From contig LUJP01000083.1 of the NCBI GenBank assembly GCA_001689535.1, forward strand, positions 1 to 10,982: 10,982 nt of DNA, read 5' to 3'. Origin of the DNA: Bacteroidales bacterium M5 (GTDB lineage: Bacteria; Bacteroidota; Bacteroidia; Bacteroidales; Muribaculaceae). This document shows, one piece after another, positions 1 to 6,441 of this stretch. Under the pieces are notes generated by a model. The model saw only the letters and a program-made list of their open reading frames with translations. It did not search any database and was not told the DNA's origin. The stretch's first letter is position 1; the number at the start of each line of letters is the position of its first letter. Position numbers and translations under genes: made by a program.

Positions 1-61
1 AACAAATATTGGGGAACCGGCTCTAAAAATATGGCCAAAGTTTTACAATGAAAGATTTTGC

Positions 62-94
62 AAAAAGACCGGTTGAGTGGAAGATGTCCGGTCT
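62..94 (-). terminator. Rho-independent terminator after the yifB/comM unit
   Basis: On the minus strand a perfect 7-bp inverted repeat (AGACCGG, 94-88, with CCGGTCT, 72-66) encloses a 15-nt loop and is followed directly by a run of T (66-62). It lies about 80 bases past the stop codon of the yifB/comM frame, where a terminator for the lipoprotein-yifB unit is expected. The rest of 1-176 shows no gene or other clear signal. Confidence 0.75.
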
Positions 95-176
95 AATTTA
101 AGGTTATCGTTCAAGCTCAATTCCGGGTACCGAAATTTTGTTTTAGCCACGAGCTTAAGAGAGGGTGAAGGGGAAG

Positions 177-1738
177 TCAGAAAGGGAGCGGGGTGGAGGC
201 GGAGGCACCCCAGGATGAGCGGTCGAGGGTGCGGTAGCTTACGGCTTCGCGCATGTGGTGGGGAAGAATGGATTCGGAGGCGTCGAGGTCGGCGATGGTG
301 CGGGCCACTTTCAGTATGCGGTCGTAGGCGCGGGCGCTCATGTCGAGGCGCGTCATGGCGTCGCGCAATATTGCGAGGCATTCGGCGTCGAGGGCGCAAT
401 GGGTGCGGAGCATGCGCGAGGTCATCTGAGCGTTGCAATACACGCCCGGCTCAGCGGCAAAGCGACGGGCCTGACGCTCGCGGGCTGCGACCACGCGGGC
501 CCTTATGGCTGCGCTCGATTCGCCGGGAGGTGCCGAGGCTATCTCGTCGAAACCCACGGGGAGTATCTCCACCTGCAGGTCTATGCGGTCGAGCAGCGGA
601 CCGGATATGCGGTTGAGGTATTTCCTGACGGCGCCCGGGGCGCAGATGCACTGGCGGGTGGGATGGTTGTAATACCCGAGGGGCAAGGGTTCATACTGGC
701 CACGAGCATGAATCCCGCAGGATAATCTATGGTGTATTTGGCACGGGCTATGGTGATGTGACGGTCTTCGAGGGGCTGACGCATCACTTCAAGGACACCG
801 CGCGAGAATTCCGGGAATTCGTCGAGGAAAAGCACGCCGTTATGGGCCAGGGAGATTTCGCCCGGCACGGGATTGGTGCCACCTCCAACGAGCGCCACCG
901 GCGATATGGTGTGATGCGGCGCACGGAAGGGCCGCGCCGTCATGAGCCGCGAGCCGCCGCGCAGACTGCCTGCCACGGAATGAATTTTGGTGGTCTCCAG
1001 CGCCTCGGAAAGTGTGAGCGGCGGCATGATCGACGGCAGGCGTTTTGCCATCATGGACTTACCGGCTCCGGGTGGCCCCACCAGAAGAATATTGTGACCG
1101 CCGGCGCACGCCACCTCCAGGGCGCGCTTCACGTTCTCCTGGCCCTTTACCTCGCTGAAATCGTAAGGAAACCGTCCGGCCTCGGCCATGAACTCGGCGC
1201 GTGTGTCGACCACCGTCGGCTCGAGTGAGGAAGTGCCTGACAGCAGATCGACCACTTCCGTGAGCGACTTCACCCCATAGACATCCAGATTATTGACCAC
1301 GGCAGCCTCCGGAGCGTTCTGAGCGGGCACAATCATCCCCTCGAAGCCAAGGGAGCGGGCGAGAATAGACATAGGGAGAGCGCCGCGGATAGGAAGCACG
1401 GAGCCGTCGAGCGACAGCTCGCCCATAATCATGAAACGGTCAAGACGGTCGCGGGGGATGCATTCGGAAGCGGCAAGAATGCTCACGGCAATCGGGAGAT
1501 CGTAGGCCGCGCCCTCTTTCCTGACGTCGGCCGGTGAAAGATTTATCACGATGCGGCGGCGCGGAAACTCAAGTCCGGACTGCTGCATGGCCGATACCAC
1601 TCGGGCATAGCTTTCTTTCACGGCGGTGTCGGGCATACCTACCATTGTGAAGGCGATGCCGCGCTCCACCACGGTCTCAACCGTAACCGGAATGGCGTCG
1701 ATGCCCTGAACTGCGGCACCGAAAGTCTTTATGAGCAT
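177..1738 (-). pseudogene. YifB/ComM family Mg-chelatase-like AAA+ ATPase, frameshifted
   Basis: Two adjacent minus-strand frames together encode one YifB/ComM-type protein of about 520 residues, the normal family length. Residues 1-352 (from 1738) hold the ChlI-like N-terminal domain and most of the AAA+ module: Walker A GPPGAGKS at 221-228, the family signature RPFRAPHHT at 269-277, Walker B LFLDE at 303-307, and SMNPCP just before the break. The family sequence then resumes in another frame (GYYNHPTRQC, then SGPLLDRIDL and the C-terminal helical domain) and ends at the TGA at 177-179. The expected NPCPCGYYNH is restored by adding one base between 678 and 679, so this is a single-base deletion or a sequencing error. 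In Proteobacteria, ComM is a branch-migration helicase for natural transformation; the role in Bacteroidota is not established. The start codon overlaps the stop of the upstream lipoprotein gene (TAATG), suggesting coupled translation. Confidence 0.9.
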
Positions 1739-2760
1739 TATTTCGAGGAGATTTTTTTGGCAATAGCTGAAGTGGCCTCAGTCACCGACTGGCCGCGGAA
1801 AAGCTGCGTGCCGGTGGAATCGGTCACTATAAAGAACGGCACCGACGGAATGGAAAGGCGGCTGAGGGCATGAGAGGTAAGAGCCACCGGTTCCCAGGTC
1901 TGACGCCATGAAACCGTGTCGGGAGCCACGGAGCTTTTCCAGGCCGTAGAATCGGGAGCCGTGGAGATTTCGAGAATGGCCACGCGTGCGCCCCAGTTGC
2001 CCGTACTCAGGCTCTTCATGGCGGGAATCACGGAATCGCGCTGAGTCCGGTCGGTACCCACTATAGCTATCAGCGAGTAGGATTTACGGCGTGTGCTGAA
2101 CGTCACCACGGAATCGCTGCGGTCGTAGAGCGTGAGCGACGACAGTTCCCTGCCGGCACTTGCGGCAAGCTGCGAAGCCAATACGGAATTGAAATTGTGG
2201 GTAAGAGCCGGAGTGCGCACTTCTGGGCTCAGAAGCGAGAAAAGCGAGTCGGCAGTCCGTTCATATCCGCGGGGATTGAAATAGGTCGACAGCAGCGCCG
2301 TGGAAGCCATATTCGATTTGTTCTCGCCTATAAACCGGGCTATAGATTCGTTGATGCCGCGTGTGTCGCCGGTAGCCAGCGCCTCGCGGTTGTCGAATAC
2401 CCAGCGCGCTATCTTGTCGGAAGAAGAACTGCCCGAAATCTTGAGCCGGTCGGAACCATCGGCAGGACCGGTGATCTTGATTTTGTCGCCGTTGCGCACC
2501 ACGATTGTCGCAAGCCGTGAGCCTCCGGCATCAAGAATGGCCAGAGCCGGCGCCGAAGCCTCGCCGCGCAGACCGAACTTATCGTTCTCAGACACGGCTG
2601 TGATACGCTTAAGACCGCCGTCGGCAAAGTAGGTAAGGGAAACTGTGGCGGTGCCGAGACCGTCAATGCGTCCCTGCACGGTAAAATGGTCTTTCTTGCC
2701 GCACGAAACCAGGAAAAGGGCGGCTATCGAGATTATGACAATTGAAATCCTGCTGTTCAC
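1738..2760 (-). CDS. DUF4369 lipoprotein with degenerate thioredoxin-like domain
   Basis: A 340-residue predicted lipoprotein. A hydrophobic signal sequence ends in the lipobox LVSC with the lipidated cysteine at residue 20. Residues about 26-110 resemble the DUF4369 beta-rich domain common at the N-terminus of Bacteroidota TlpA/ResA-like thiol-disulfide oxidoreductases. Residues about 205-338 follow the thioredoxin-like pattern, including the Val-Pro of the usual cis-proline loop (P308). Where the active-site CxxC would stand, after the strand SLIAIVG, the sequence reads TDRTQRD, and no cysteine other than C20 occurs, so it cannot do standard dithiol redox chemistry. The start is GTG; no ATG lies nearby in frame, and this start gives a complete signal peptide. 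A consensus promoter lies 50-80 bases upstream. The gene is followed without a gap by yifB. Family placement is by pattern recognition only. Confidence 0.8.
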   Translation of the reverse strand: MNSRISIVIISIAALFLVSCGKKDHFTVQGRIDGLGTATVSLTYFADGGLKRITAVSENDKFGLRGEASAPALAILDAGGSRLATIVVRNGDKIKITGPADGSDRLKISGSSSSDKIARWVFDNREALATGDTRGINESIARFIGENKSNMASTALLSTYFNPRGYERTADSLFSLLSPEVRTPALTHNFNSVLASQLAASAGRELSSLTLYDRSDSVVTFSTRRKSYSLIAIVGTDRTQRDSVIPAMKSLSTGNWGARVAILEISTAPDSTAWKSSVAPDTVSWRQTWEPVALTSHALSRLSIPSVPFFIVTDSTGTQLFRGQSVTEATSAIAKKISSK

Positions 2761-2810
2761 GATAATATGCTGAGCGGCGGGAAAAGATTACGGGCGCCCG
2801 CAGCCAACAG

Positions 2811-2842
2811 CAAAGTTAATTATTCCCCCTCACCTTTGCAAA
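2811..2842 (-). promoter_or_regulatory. Bacteroidota-type promoter of the lipoprotein-yifB unit
   Basis: On the minus strand, TTTG (2842-2839) is separated by 20 bases from TAACTTTG (2818-2811), an exact match to the -33 TTTG / -7 TAnnTTTG consensus of Bacteroidota. Transcription would start near 2805, giving a leader of about 45 nt before the GTG start at 2760. Confidence 0.7.
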
Positions 2843-2870
2843 CTCAGGCATTCTTTTATGTCCCTATATT

Positions 2871-2899
2871 TTTGGTTTGTAATATTTTTCGTATATTTG
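2871..2899 (+). promoter_or_regulatory. Promoter of the structured RNA
   Basis: TATATTTG at 2892-2899 matches the -7 TAnnTTTG element exactly, with TTTG at 2871-2874 as a -33 candidate; the 17-base spacing is shorter than usual. The 12-mer TCGTATATTTGC (2889-2900) recurs identically at 5571-5582 just upstream of pldA. Transcription would begin near 2906. This promoter faces away from the minus-strand promoter at 2811-2842. Confidence 0.65.
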
Positions 2900-3054
2900 C
2901 GGCCAAGAATTCCCGCCGACGGGAGCCGTAAGGCTCAAGGGGCAATGGGAATCCTCCGGCAAGAGAGCCGGACGAATCATATAAGAAAGCGTTTACTGAC
3001 GCTTCGTTAATTGGCTGATTCAGAAATGTGGCAATTTCAAAATCAACTCTGTCA

Positions 3055-3132
3055 ATGACGAAAGCAACGGTAGATGTTCATGGGTATGTTATATTCACCC
3101 CGTATTGTGACCTACACAGGCGTGGTAAATAA
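3055..3132 (+). CDS. Possible 25-codon microORF inside the structured RNA
   Basis: An ATG at 3055 opens a 25-codon frame ending in TAA at 3130-3132. The predicted peptide begins MTKATVDVHGYVIF and ends in a basic HRRGK. It has no signal peptide or membrane segment. It sits between the 5' hairpins and the terminal stem-loop, where a leader peptide or the coding part of a dual-function RNA could lie. Bacteroidota often lack Shine-Dalgarno sites, so the absence of one says little. A frame this short arises easily by chance, so coding is speculative. Confidence 0.2.
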   Translation: MTKATVDVHGYVIFTPYCDLHRRGK

Positions 3133-3140
3133 TCATATCG

Positions 3141-3236
3141 GCGTGGGCTTCTGCGTTGCTCGTTCATACAGAGTAAGGCGAGCCACATGCCTTGAATCAG
3201 CGTGACGAGCAACGGTAAGACTCTCACGCTTTTTTG
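3141..3236 (+). terminator. Long terminal stem-loop with U-run
   Basis: GCGTGGG (3141-3147) pairs with CTCACGC (3223-3229) with one G-U pair. Inside it CGTTGCTCGT (3154-3163) pairs perfectly over 10 bp with ACGAGCAACG (3205-3214), and AAGGC (3175-3179) with GCCTT (3189-3193). Six T follow at 3230-3235. The stem is far longer than a simple terminator, so it is probably both the 3' domain of the RNA and its transcription stop. It stands 67 bases upstream of the gene at 3303 and so could also act as an attenuator. Confidence 0.7.
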
Positions 3237-3264
3237 TTTTATAACACTACCCAATCGGCTGGAT

Positions 3265-3290
3265 TGTGAGTCATCCGGCTCAAACTCACA
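3265..3290 (+). promoter_or_regulatory. Inverted repeat just upstream of the 172-aa gene
   Basis: TGTGAGT (3265-3271) and ACTCACA (3284-3290) form a perfect 7-bp inverted repeat with a 12-base spacer, ending 12 bases before the start codon at 3303. It could be an operator or an mRNA hairpin. No TAnnTTTG element is visible between the terminator and the gene, so the gene's promoter is uncertain. Confidence 0.35.
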
Positions 3291-3302
3291 TTTCAACCTG
3301 CT

Positions 3303-3821
3303 ATGAGAAAGATTCTTCTTCTATTGGCCATGACCGTATTTTTAGGTTCATCAGCCGCGCTTGCCCAGAAAAAAGACAATAACTTCAAGCGCTTTGAAAG
3401 AGCCGAAGCCCGCAAAGTAGAGCCGGAAATCCGCACTTTCGTTACACCTCAGATCTGCGACATGCAGATGCTCAGCAAAAATCGAGAAACCTACGGGCCC
3501 TACACGTTCCCGATTAACTCAATCGACGATACCTTCAACTTTGAAATCACCAACTTCCAGAACCGCGCCCTCTATCGCGCATGTCAGGAGGCAGATGCCG
3601 ATGCTGTAATAGAACCGCTTTTCAACGTGGCCGTCTATGACAAGGATTCCAAGACTCTCGTGGTTGAACTCTCTGGTTATCCAGTGCGCTATGTCAACTT
3701 CCGTCCGGCCACCAAGGCTGAAATAGAAATGATCGGCGTGGTCTATCCCCAGACCAGGACATCCGTCTCAGTAGGCACCGGAGATACACCTAAAGGCACT
3801 GACGCCAAGACATCCAAATAA
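3303..3821 (+). CDS. Exported hypothetical protein, 172 aa
   Basis: The start at 3303 gives a clean Sec signal peptide (basic MRK, hydrophobic core, ALA|Q cleavage near residue 21), so the protein is probably periplasmic or attached to the envelope. The mature part has no cysteine-rich or catalytic motif I recognise. Residues 96-136 contain an ADADAVIEPLFNV stretch followed by a GYPVRYVNFRPA segment, a pattern that recurs in small exported Bacteroidota proteins in my memory, but I cannot name the domain. The tail (about 155-172) is Thr/Gly/Lys-rich and probably disordered. It lies downstream of the structured RNA and 64 bases before a gene for an outer-membrane barrel, so the two may be co-transcribed. 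Function unknown. Confidence 0.8.
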   Translation: MRKILLLLAMTVFLGSSAALAQKKDNNFKRFERAEARKVEPEIRTFVTPQICDMQMLSKNRETYGPYTFPINSIDDTFNFEITNFQNRALYRACQEADADAVIEPLFNVAVYDKDSKTLVVELSGYPVRYVNFRPATKAEIEMIGVVYPQTRTSVSVGTGDTPKGTDAKTSK

Positions 3822-3855
3822 ACCCAATTATTTTTAACACATATTCTTTAACCAA

Positions 3856-3871
3856 TGTGTCTTCAGACACA
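3856..3871 (+). repeat. Small intercistronic hairpin
   Basis: TGTGTC and GACACA enclose a TTCA loop, with one further T-A pair possible inside. It lies in the AT-rich gap between the 172-aa and 216-aa protein genes. No T-run follows, so it is not a convincing terminator; it may stabilise or process a shared mRNA. Confidence 0.4.
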
Positions 3872-3885
3872 CAAAAATTCTATTT

Positions 3886-4536
3886 ATGAAAAAATTAATC
3901 TTATTTGCTGCCGCCATATTCATGGCCGCAACAGCTTCAGCGCAGAAGGTTTCCTCAACAACCTACGTCAGAGAAAAACCAAAGACAATGTGGTATGGCC
4001 GCATAGGCATGTCGATCAACAATTTAGCCGGCGCCCCAGACGGTCTCGACATGGGTTCGAAAGTAGGCATGGATGTGGATTTCGGATTCCAGAGAAACAT
4101 CCGTCACAGCGGCCTTTACTGGGGTATGGAACTCGGAATTGGCACCAGAGGGGCTTCAATTGGCGAGGGCGAAGATAAACTTTCTTTATCTGCATGGAAC
4201 CTCAAATACTCACCTGTTACATTCGGTTATAAGTACTCTTTGACAGATGATATTAAACTCGACGGTCACTTGGGAGCATTTCTGAGCTATGACTTTACAA
4301 GGAGCGCCAAATATAAAGATGGTGATAAATGGGATGACGATGATTTTGATGAGGTTGATTATCAGAAATTCGATGCGGGTATGCAAGTAGGCATCGGCGT
4401 ATGGTATAAAAGATTCAATCTTGATTTTACCTATCAGCGCGGATTTGCCCCGATGGCAAAAGCGTGGGATGATAATGATAAGGAGTATAAATTCCATTCA
4501 AGCAATTTCATGATTCGCCTTGGCGTTGCATTCTAA
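3886..4536 (+). CDS. Outer-membrane beta-barrel protein, 216 aa
   Basis: A signal peptide (MKKLILF..., cleavage ASA|Q near residue 19) precedes a sequence of alternating aromatic and small residues typical of beta-strands (for example LYWGMELGIGTRG and FNLDFTYQRGF). It ends in ...FMIRLGVAF, with the terminal phenylalanine that serves as a BAM recognition signal. Length and pattern suit a small 8-stranded porin-family/OmpA-like barrel. Residues 145-158 form a strikingly acidic stretch (many Asp), probably a surface loop or a turn that could bind cations. Base composition falls towards AT in the second half of the gene compared with the GC-rich genes to the right. A strong terminator follows. 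Specific ligand or role unknown. Confidence 0.8.
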   Translation: MKKLILFAAAIFMAATASAQKVSSTTYVREKPKTMWYGRIGMSINNLAGAPDGLDMGSKVGMDVDFGFQRNIRHSGLYWGMELGIGTRGASIGEGEDKLSLSAWNLKYSPVTFGYKYSLTDDIKLDGHLGAFLSYDFTRSAKYKDGDKWDDDDFDEVDYQKFDAGMQVGIGVWYKRFNLDFTYQRGFAPMAKAWDDNDKEYKFHSSNFMIRLGVAF

Positions 4537-4569
4537 TTTAGACCTTGTTTCATAATAAATTATCTAACG

Positions 4570-4604
4570 GAGGGCGAAGCCTTATTGACAGCTTCGCCCT
4601 CTTT
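4570..4604 (+). terminator. Rho-independent terminator after the barrel gene
   Basis: GAGGGCGAAGC (4570-4580) and GCTTCGCCCTC (4591-4601) form a perfect 11-bp stem with a 10-base loop, followed by a short TTT. It starts 33 bases after the barrel stop codon and ends 12 bases before the next start, so the downstream gene needs read-through or its own promoter, which I cannot see. Confidence 0.75.
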
Positions 4605-4616
4605 CAACTATCTGAA

Positions 4617-5420
4617 ATGAGAAAACTCTCACTCGCGGCCATAATGGGCGCTCTTATCTTTGTCTCGGTTCCGGCAAATGCTTTTAAGTTAAAACTGAAA
4701 AAAGACCCGAAACCGAGAGTCAATTACTCCTCATGGATTGCTTCGAAAGATTTTCCAAAGGAGGATGACGGCGTCAAACTCTTTTACCCACAAACGCTTA
4801 CATCTGACAGCAGCACGGTAATTACCGGAGTCCTGCTCGCCAAGAGTCTTACTGCAGAGCAAGCCATGCTCGCAGCTATGATATATGTTTCTGAGAATTT
4901 AGACTCCGAGAGAATGGAACGCATCACTGAAACCGATTTTACCCGGAATGAGTTCACCTTCTCGCTTTCAACCATGGTTGGCTCCAACAACCGCGAGGCG
5001 ACATACAACCGCCTTGTAACCCTAAAAGGTGACAAAGGAATGCTGCAATTCACTGTAAGCGACATAGATGTGAAATACCGCCAGAAAGGCCTCATTCCCC
5101 GCACGGTCGACATAGAGACCCTCCATCCCGAATCGGATACACGACATGAGAAACTGATTCTGGAATTAGTTGGAATTAATTCAAAATTTCTTGCCGGAAT
5201 GGAGGAATACATAGTTACAAGAAATGACCTCAGAGTGACCCATTACAATGAAATAAAACAGGGCTTAGTGGTTAATGGAATGAATCCCGACGAGGTTATC
5301 TTGTCCAAAGGAGCCCCGCGCGATACTCGTCGCTCCGGTGAACGCTTGCGCTGGATCTACGATAATGAGACGGTGATAGTGTTCACGGATGGAAAAGTCA
5401 CCAAAGTCATCGGTCAATAG
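4617..5420 (+). CDS. Exported protein, DUF4468-like middle and BamE-like C-terminus
   Basis: The start at 4617 is preferred over the in-frame ATG at 4545 because it begins directly at a signal peptide (MRKLSLAAIMGALIF..., ANA|F near residue 22), while the longer form would translate the upstream terminator hairpin. The protein has 267 residues. Residues about 70-155 resemble the exported DUF4468-type alpha/beta fold (a long helix, then FTFSLSTMVG and a paired strand LQFTVSDIDVKY); this is tentative. Residues about 211-266 (IKQGLVVNGMNPDEVILSKG ... LRWIYDNETVIVFTDGKV) match the SmpA/OmlA (BamE-like) pattern of a GM-P-EV helix, a G-P turn and three strands ending in a D/N-G-K-V hairpin. Such domains often bind envelope proteins. 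No cysteine lipobox is present, so it is probably soluble in the periplasm. Role unknown. Confidence 0.75.
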   Translation: MRKLSLAAIMGALIFVSVPANAFKLKLKKDPKPRVNYSSWIASKDFPKEDDGVKLFYPQTLTSDSSTVITGVLLAKSLTAEQAMLAAMIYVSENLDSERMERITETDFTRNEFTFSLSTMVGSNNREATYNRLVTLKGDKGMLQFTVSDIDVKYRQKGLIPRTVDIETLHPESDTRHEKLILELVGINSKFLAGMEEYIVTRNDLRVTHYNEIKQGLVVNGMNPDEVILSKGAPRDTRRSGERLRWIYDNETVIVFTDGKVTKVIGQ

Positions 5421-5471
5421 TCTCAGATTGGTAAAACATCCGGATTGGCTGCTGCAAATCCACTATATTCG

Positions 5472-5507
5472 TAAATTTGATTTCATCGAATATACTCCGT
5501 ATATTTG
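5472..5507 (+). promoter_or_regulatory. Distal tandem promoter elements upstream of pldA
   Basis: Two -7 type elements lie here: TAAATTTG (5472-5479) and TATATTTG (5500-5507). The TTTG at 5476-5479 is spaced 20 bases from the second element, making a full -33/-7 promoter. The first -7 element doubles as the -33 box of the second. Transcription from the second would start near 5514, giving a leader of about 75 nt. Confidence 0.55.
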
Positions 5508-5549
5508 ACGGCATCCAATATACTCCCGCTCGGCAAAAATCAAGTAAAC

Positions 5550-5581
5550 TTGTTTTTGCTCTCGACTTATTCGTATATTTG
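5550..5581 (+). promoter_or_regulatory. Proximal promoter of pldA, nearly leaderless
   Basis: TATATTTG at 5574-5581 is an exact -7 element inside the 12-mer TCGTATATTTGC shared with the structured-RNA promoter. A TTG at 5550-5552 lies 21 bases upstream as the -33 candidate. Its start site would be about 5587, only a few bases before the pldA ATG at 5590. Confidence 0.6.
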
Positions 5582-5589
5582 CAGCAGTA

Positions 5590-6441
5590 ATGAAACCGTT
5601 CCGACTATTAATCGCCGCCGCGTTCCTGACTGTCCTGGGACTGAGCCAAGCCCGGGGGCAGATTATAACCACGCGTAATGACTCGCAGATAATCAATACC
5701 GACAGCGTTCGCCGGGCATTCGACGACCAGCCGTACTTCGGGCTCTATAAAGACAACTACATCATATTCGGCCCTTCCGTAGGGCCAAAAGCCACCAAAG
5801 AGAACACCAACGTAAAGTTTCAGATATCCGTGGCCCAGCGGCTTACCCGAAGCACTCTGCCCTGGGGCACTTATCTGTATCTGTTCTACACCCAGAAGGT
5901 GTTCTGGAACGTGCTCGAGAAATCGTTTCCCATGACCGACCTCAACTTCAACCCGGGTGTGGGTCTGGCAAAGCCTCTGTTTGTCAAGAACCGCTTCATT
6001 GGCAAATTGATGATGGTACTCGAACATGAAAGCAACGGCCGCGACGGAATCGAGTCGCGATCCTGGAATAAAATCTCATTCGGCGCCAACATAATAGTCG
6101 ATCCCCAGTTTATGATCCACGGCAAATTCTGGATACCGTTCGTGGACGGCGAAAACAACCCCGACATCCTCGACTATTGCGGCATATACCAGACCGGCAT
6201 GACGTTCAATACGGCCGACCAGCGCTTCGGCGCCGGCATCACCCTGGTGAAACGCCGTGGCTTCCAGCTCAACTACAATACAATCATCGAGCTGAACTAC
6301 CGTCTGTTCAAGCGCGATAACCAGTATCTCTTCCTCCAGTATTACAACGGCTACGGCGAAGGGCTGCTGGATTACAACAAATTCCATTCGCAACTTCGCG
6401 TGGGCATAGTGATAAAGCCCCTGCACTTCAGTGATTTCTAA
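5590..6441 (+). CDS. pldA: Outer-membrane phospholipase A (OMPLA, PldA-like)
   Basis: This 283-residue protein has a signal peptide (MKPFRLLIAAAFLTVLGLSQ..., cleavage near residue 23) and the PldA family signature. The catalytic block LEHESNGRDG (144-153) followed by SRSWN (156-160) aligns with E. coli OMPLA: H146, S148 and N160 correspond to the H142/S144/N156 triad, and R151 and S156 to the calcium-site residues R147 and S152. Upstream segments (KFQISVAQRL, YTQKVFWNV, DLNFNPGVG) and downstream ones (NNPDILDYCG) also fit the 12-stranded barrel. In Proteobacteria the enzyme is a calcium-dependent, dimerising phospholipase A1/A2 that removes phospholipids misplaced in the outer leaflet; the same job is likely here. 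The C-terminus is HFSDF, with a terminal Phe. Three tandem -7 elements precede it, and its 3' end overlaps the convergent DUF2752 gene by 14 bases. Confidence 0.9.
   Translation: MKPFRLLIAAAFLTVLGLSQARGQIITTRNDSQIINTDSVRRAFDDQPYFGLYKDNYIIFGPSVGPKATKENTNVKFQISVAQRLTRSTLPWGTYLYLFYTQKVFWNVLEKSFPMTDLNFNPGVGLAKPLFVKNRFIGKLMMVLEHESNGRDGIESRSWNKISFGANIIVDPQFMIHGKFWIPFVDGENNPDILDYCGIYQTGMTFNTADQRFGAGITLVKRRGFQLNYNTIIELNYRLFKRDNQYLFLQYYNGYGEGLLDYNKFHSQLRVGIVIKPLHFSDF

Larger units (their letters stand above)
2906..3236 (+). ncRNA. Candidate structured RNA, about 330 nt, family unassigned
   Basis: The 540-base gap between the lipoprotein gene and the gene at 3303 has no long reading frame but is bounded by a promoter and a terminator-like stem and is rich in perfect hairpins. 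ATTCCC (2909-2914) pairs with GGGAAT (2947-2952) around a GAGCC/GGCTC hairpin with a GTAA loop (2923-2936). TCCGGC (2955-2960) pairs with GCCGGA (2967-2972). AAGCGT (2987-2992) pairs with ACGCTT (2999-3004). A roughly 90-base stem-loop (3141-3229) ends in a T-run. This layout resembles the Bacteroidales-1 RNA motif, described as bounded by a Bacteroidota promoter and a terminator in Bacteroidales, but I cannot confirm membership without a covariance search. I saw no conserved core of RNase P RNA, tmRNA, SRP RNA or a common riboswitch. It could also be a long leader of the gene at 3303. Boundaries are estimated from promoter and terminator. Confidence 0.6.

Noticed and set aside
15..74. AACCGG and CCGGTT as a 6-bp inverted repeat with a 48-base spacer.
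   Set aside because: Too short and too widely spaced; the shorter AGACCGG/CCGGTCT repeat with its T-run explains the second arm better.
255..1228. Plus-strand open frames of about 156 codons opposite the yifB/comM gene.
   Set aside because: The minus strand carries clear Walker A and B motifs; these frames are high-GC shadows without recognisable features.
2909..2972. A GGGAATCC-then-hairpin stretch faintly like part of a cobalamin riboswitch.
   Set aside because: The conserved core and the L5 receptor sequence of cobalamin riboswitches are absent, and the downstream gene has no link to B12.
3078..3296. A 72-codon minus-strand frame across the structured RNA.
   Set aside because: It overlaps the hairpins and terminator of the plus-strand RNA, begins with no promoter element and resembles no protein.
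4545..4616. Upstream ATG extending the BamE-like protein by 24 residues.
   Set aside because: It would translate the terminator hairpin and bury the signal peptide; the ATG at 4617 begins exactly at a typical signal sequence.
5443..5462. GGATT and AATCC as a possible terminator after the BamE-like gene.
   Set aside because: Only 5 bp and no T-run follows.
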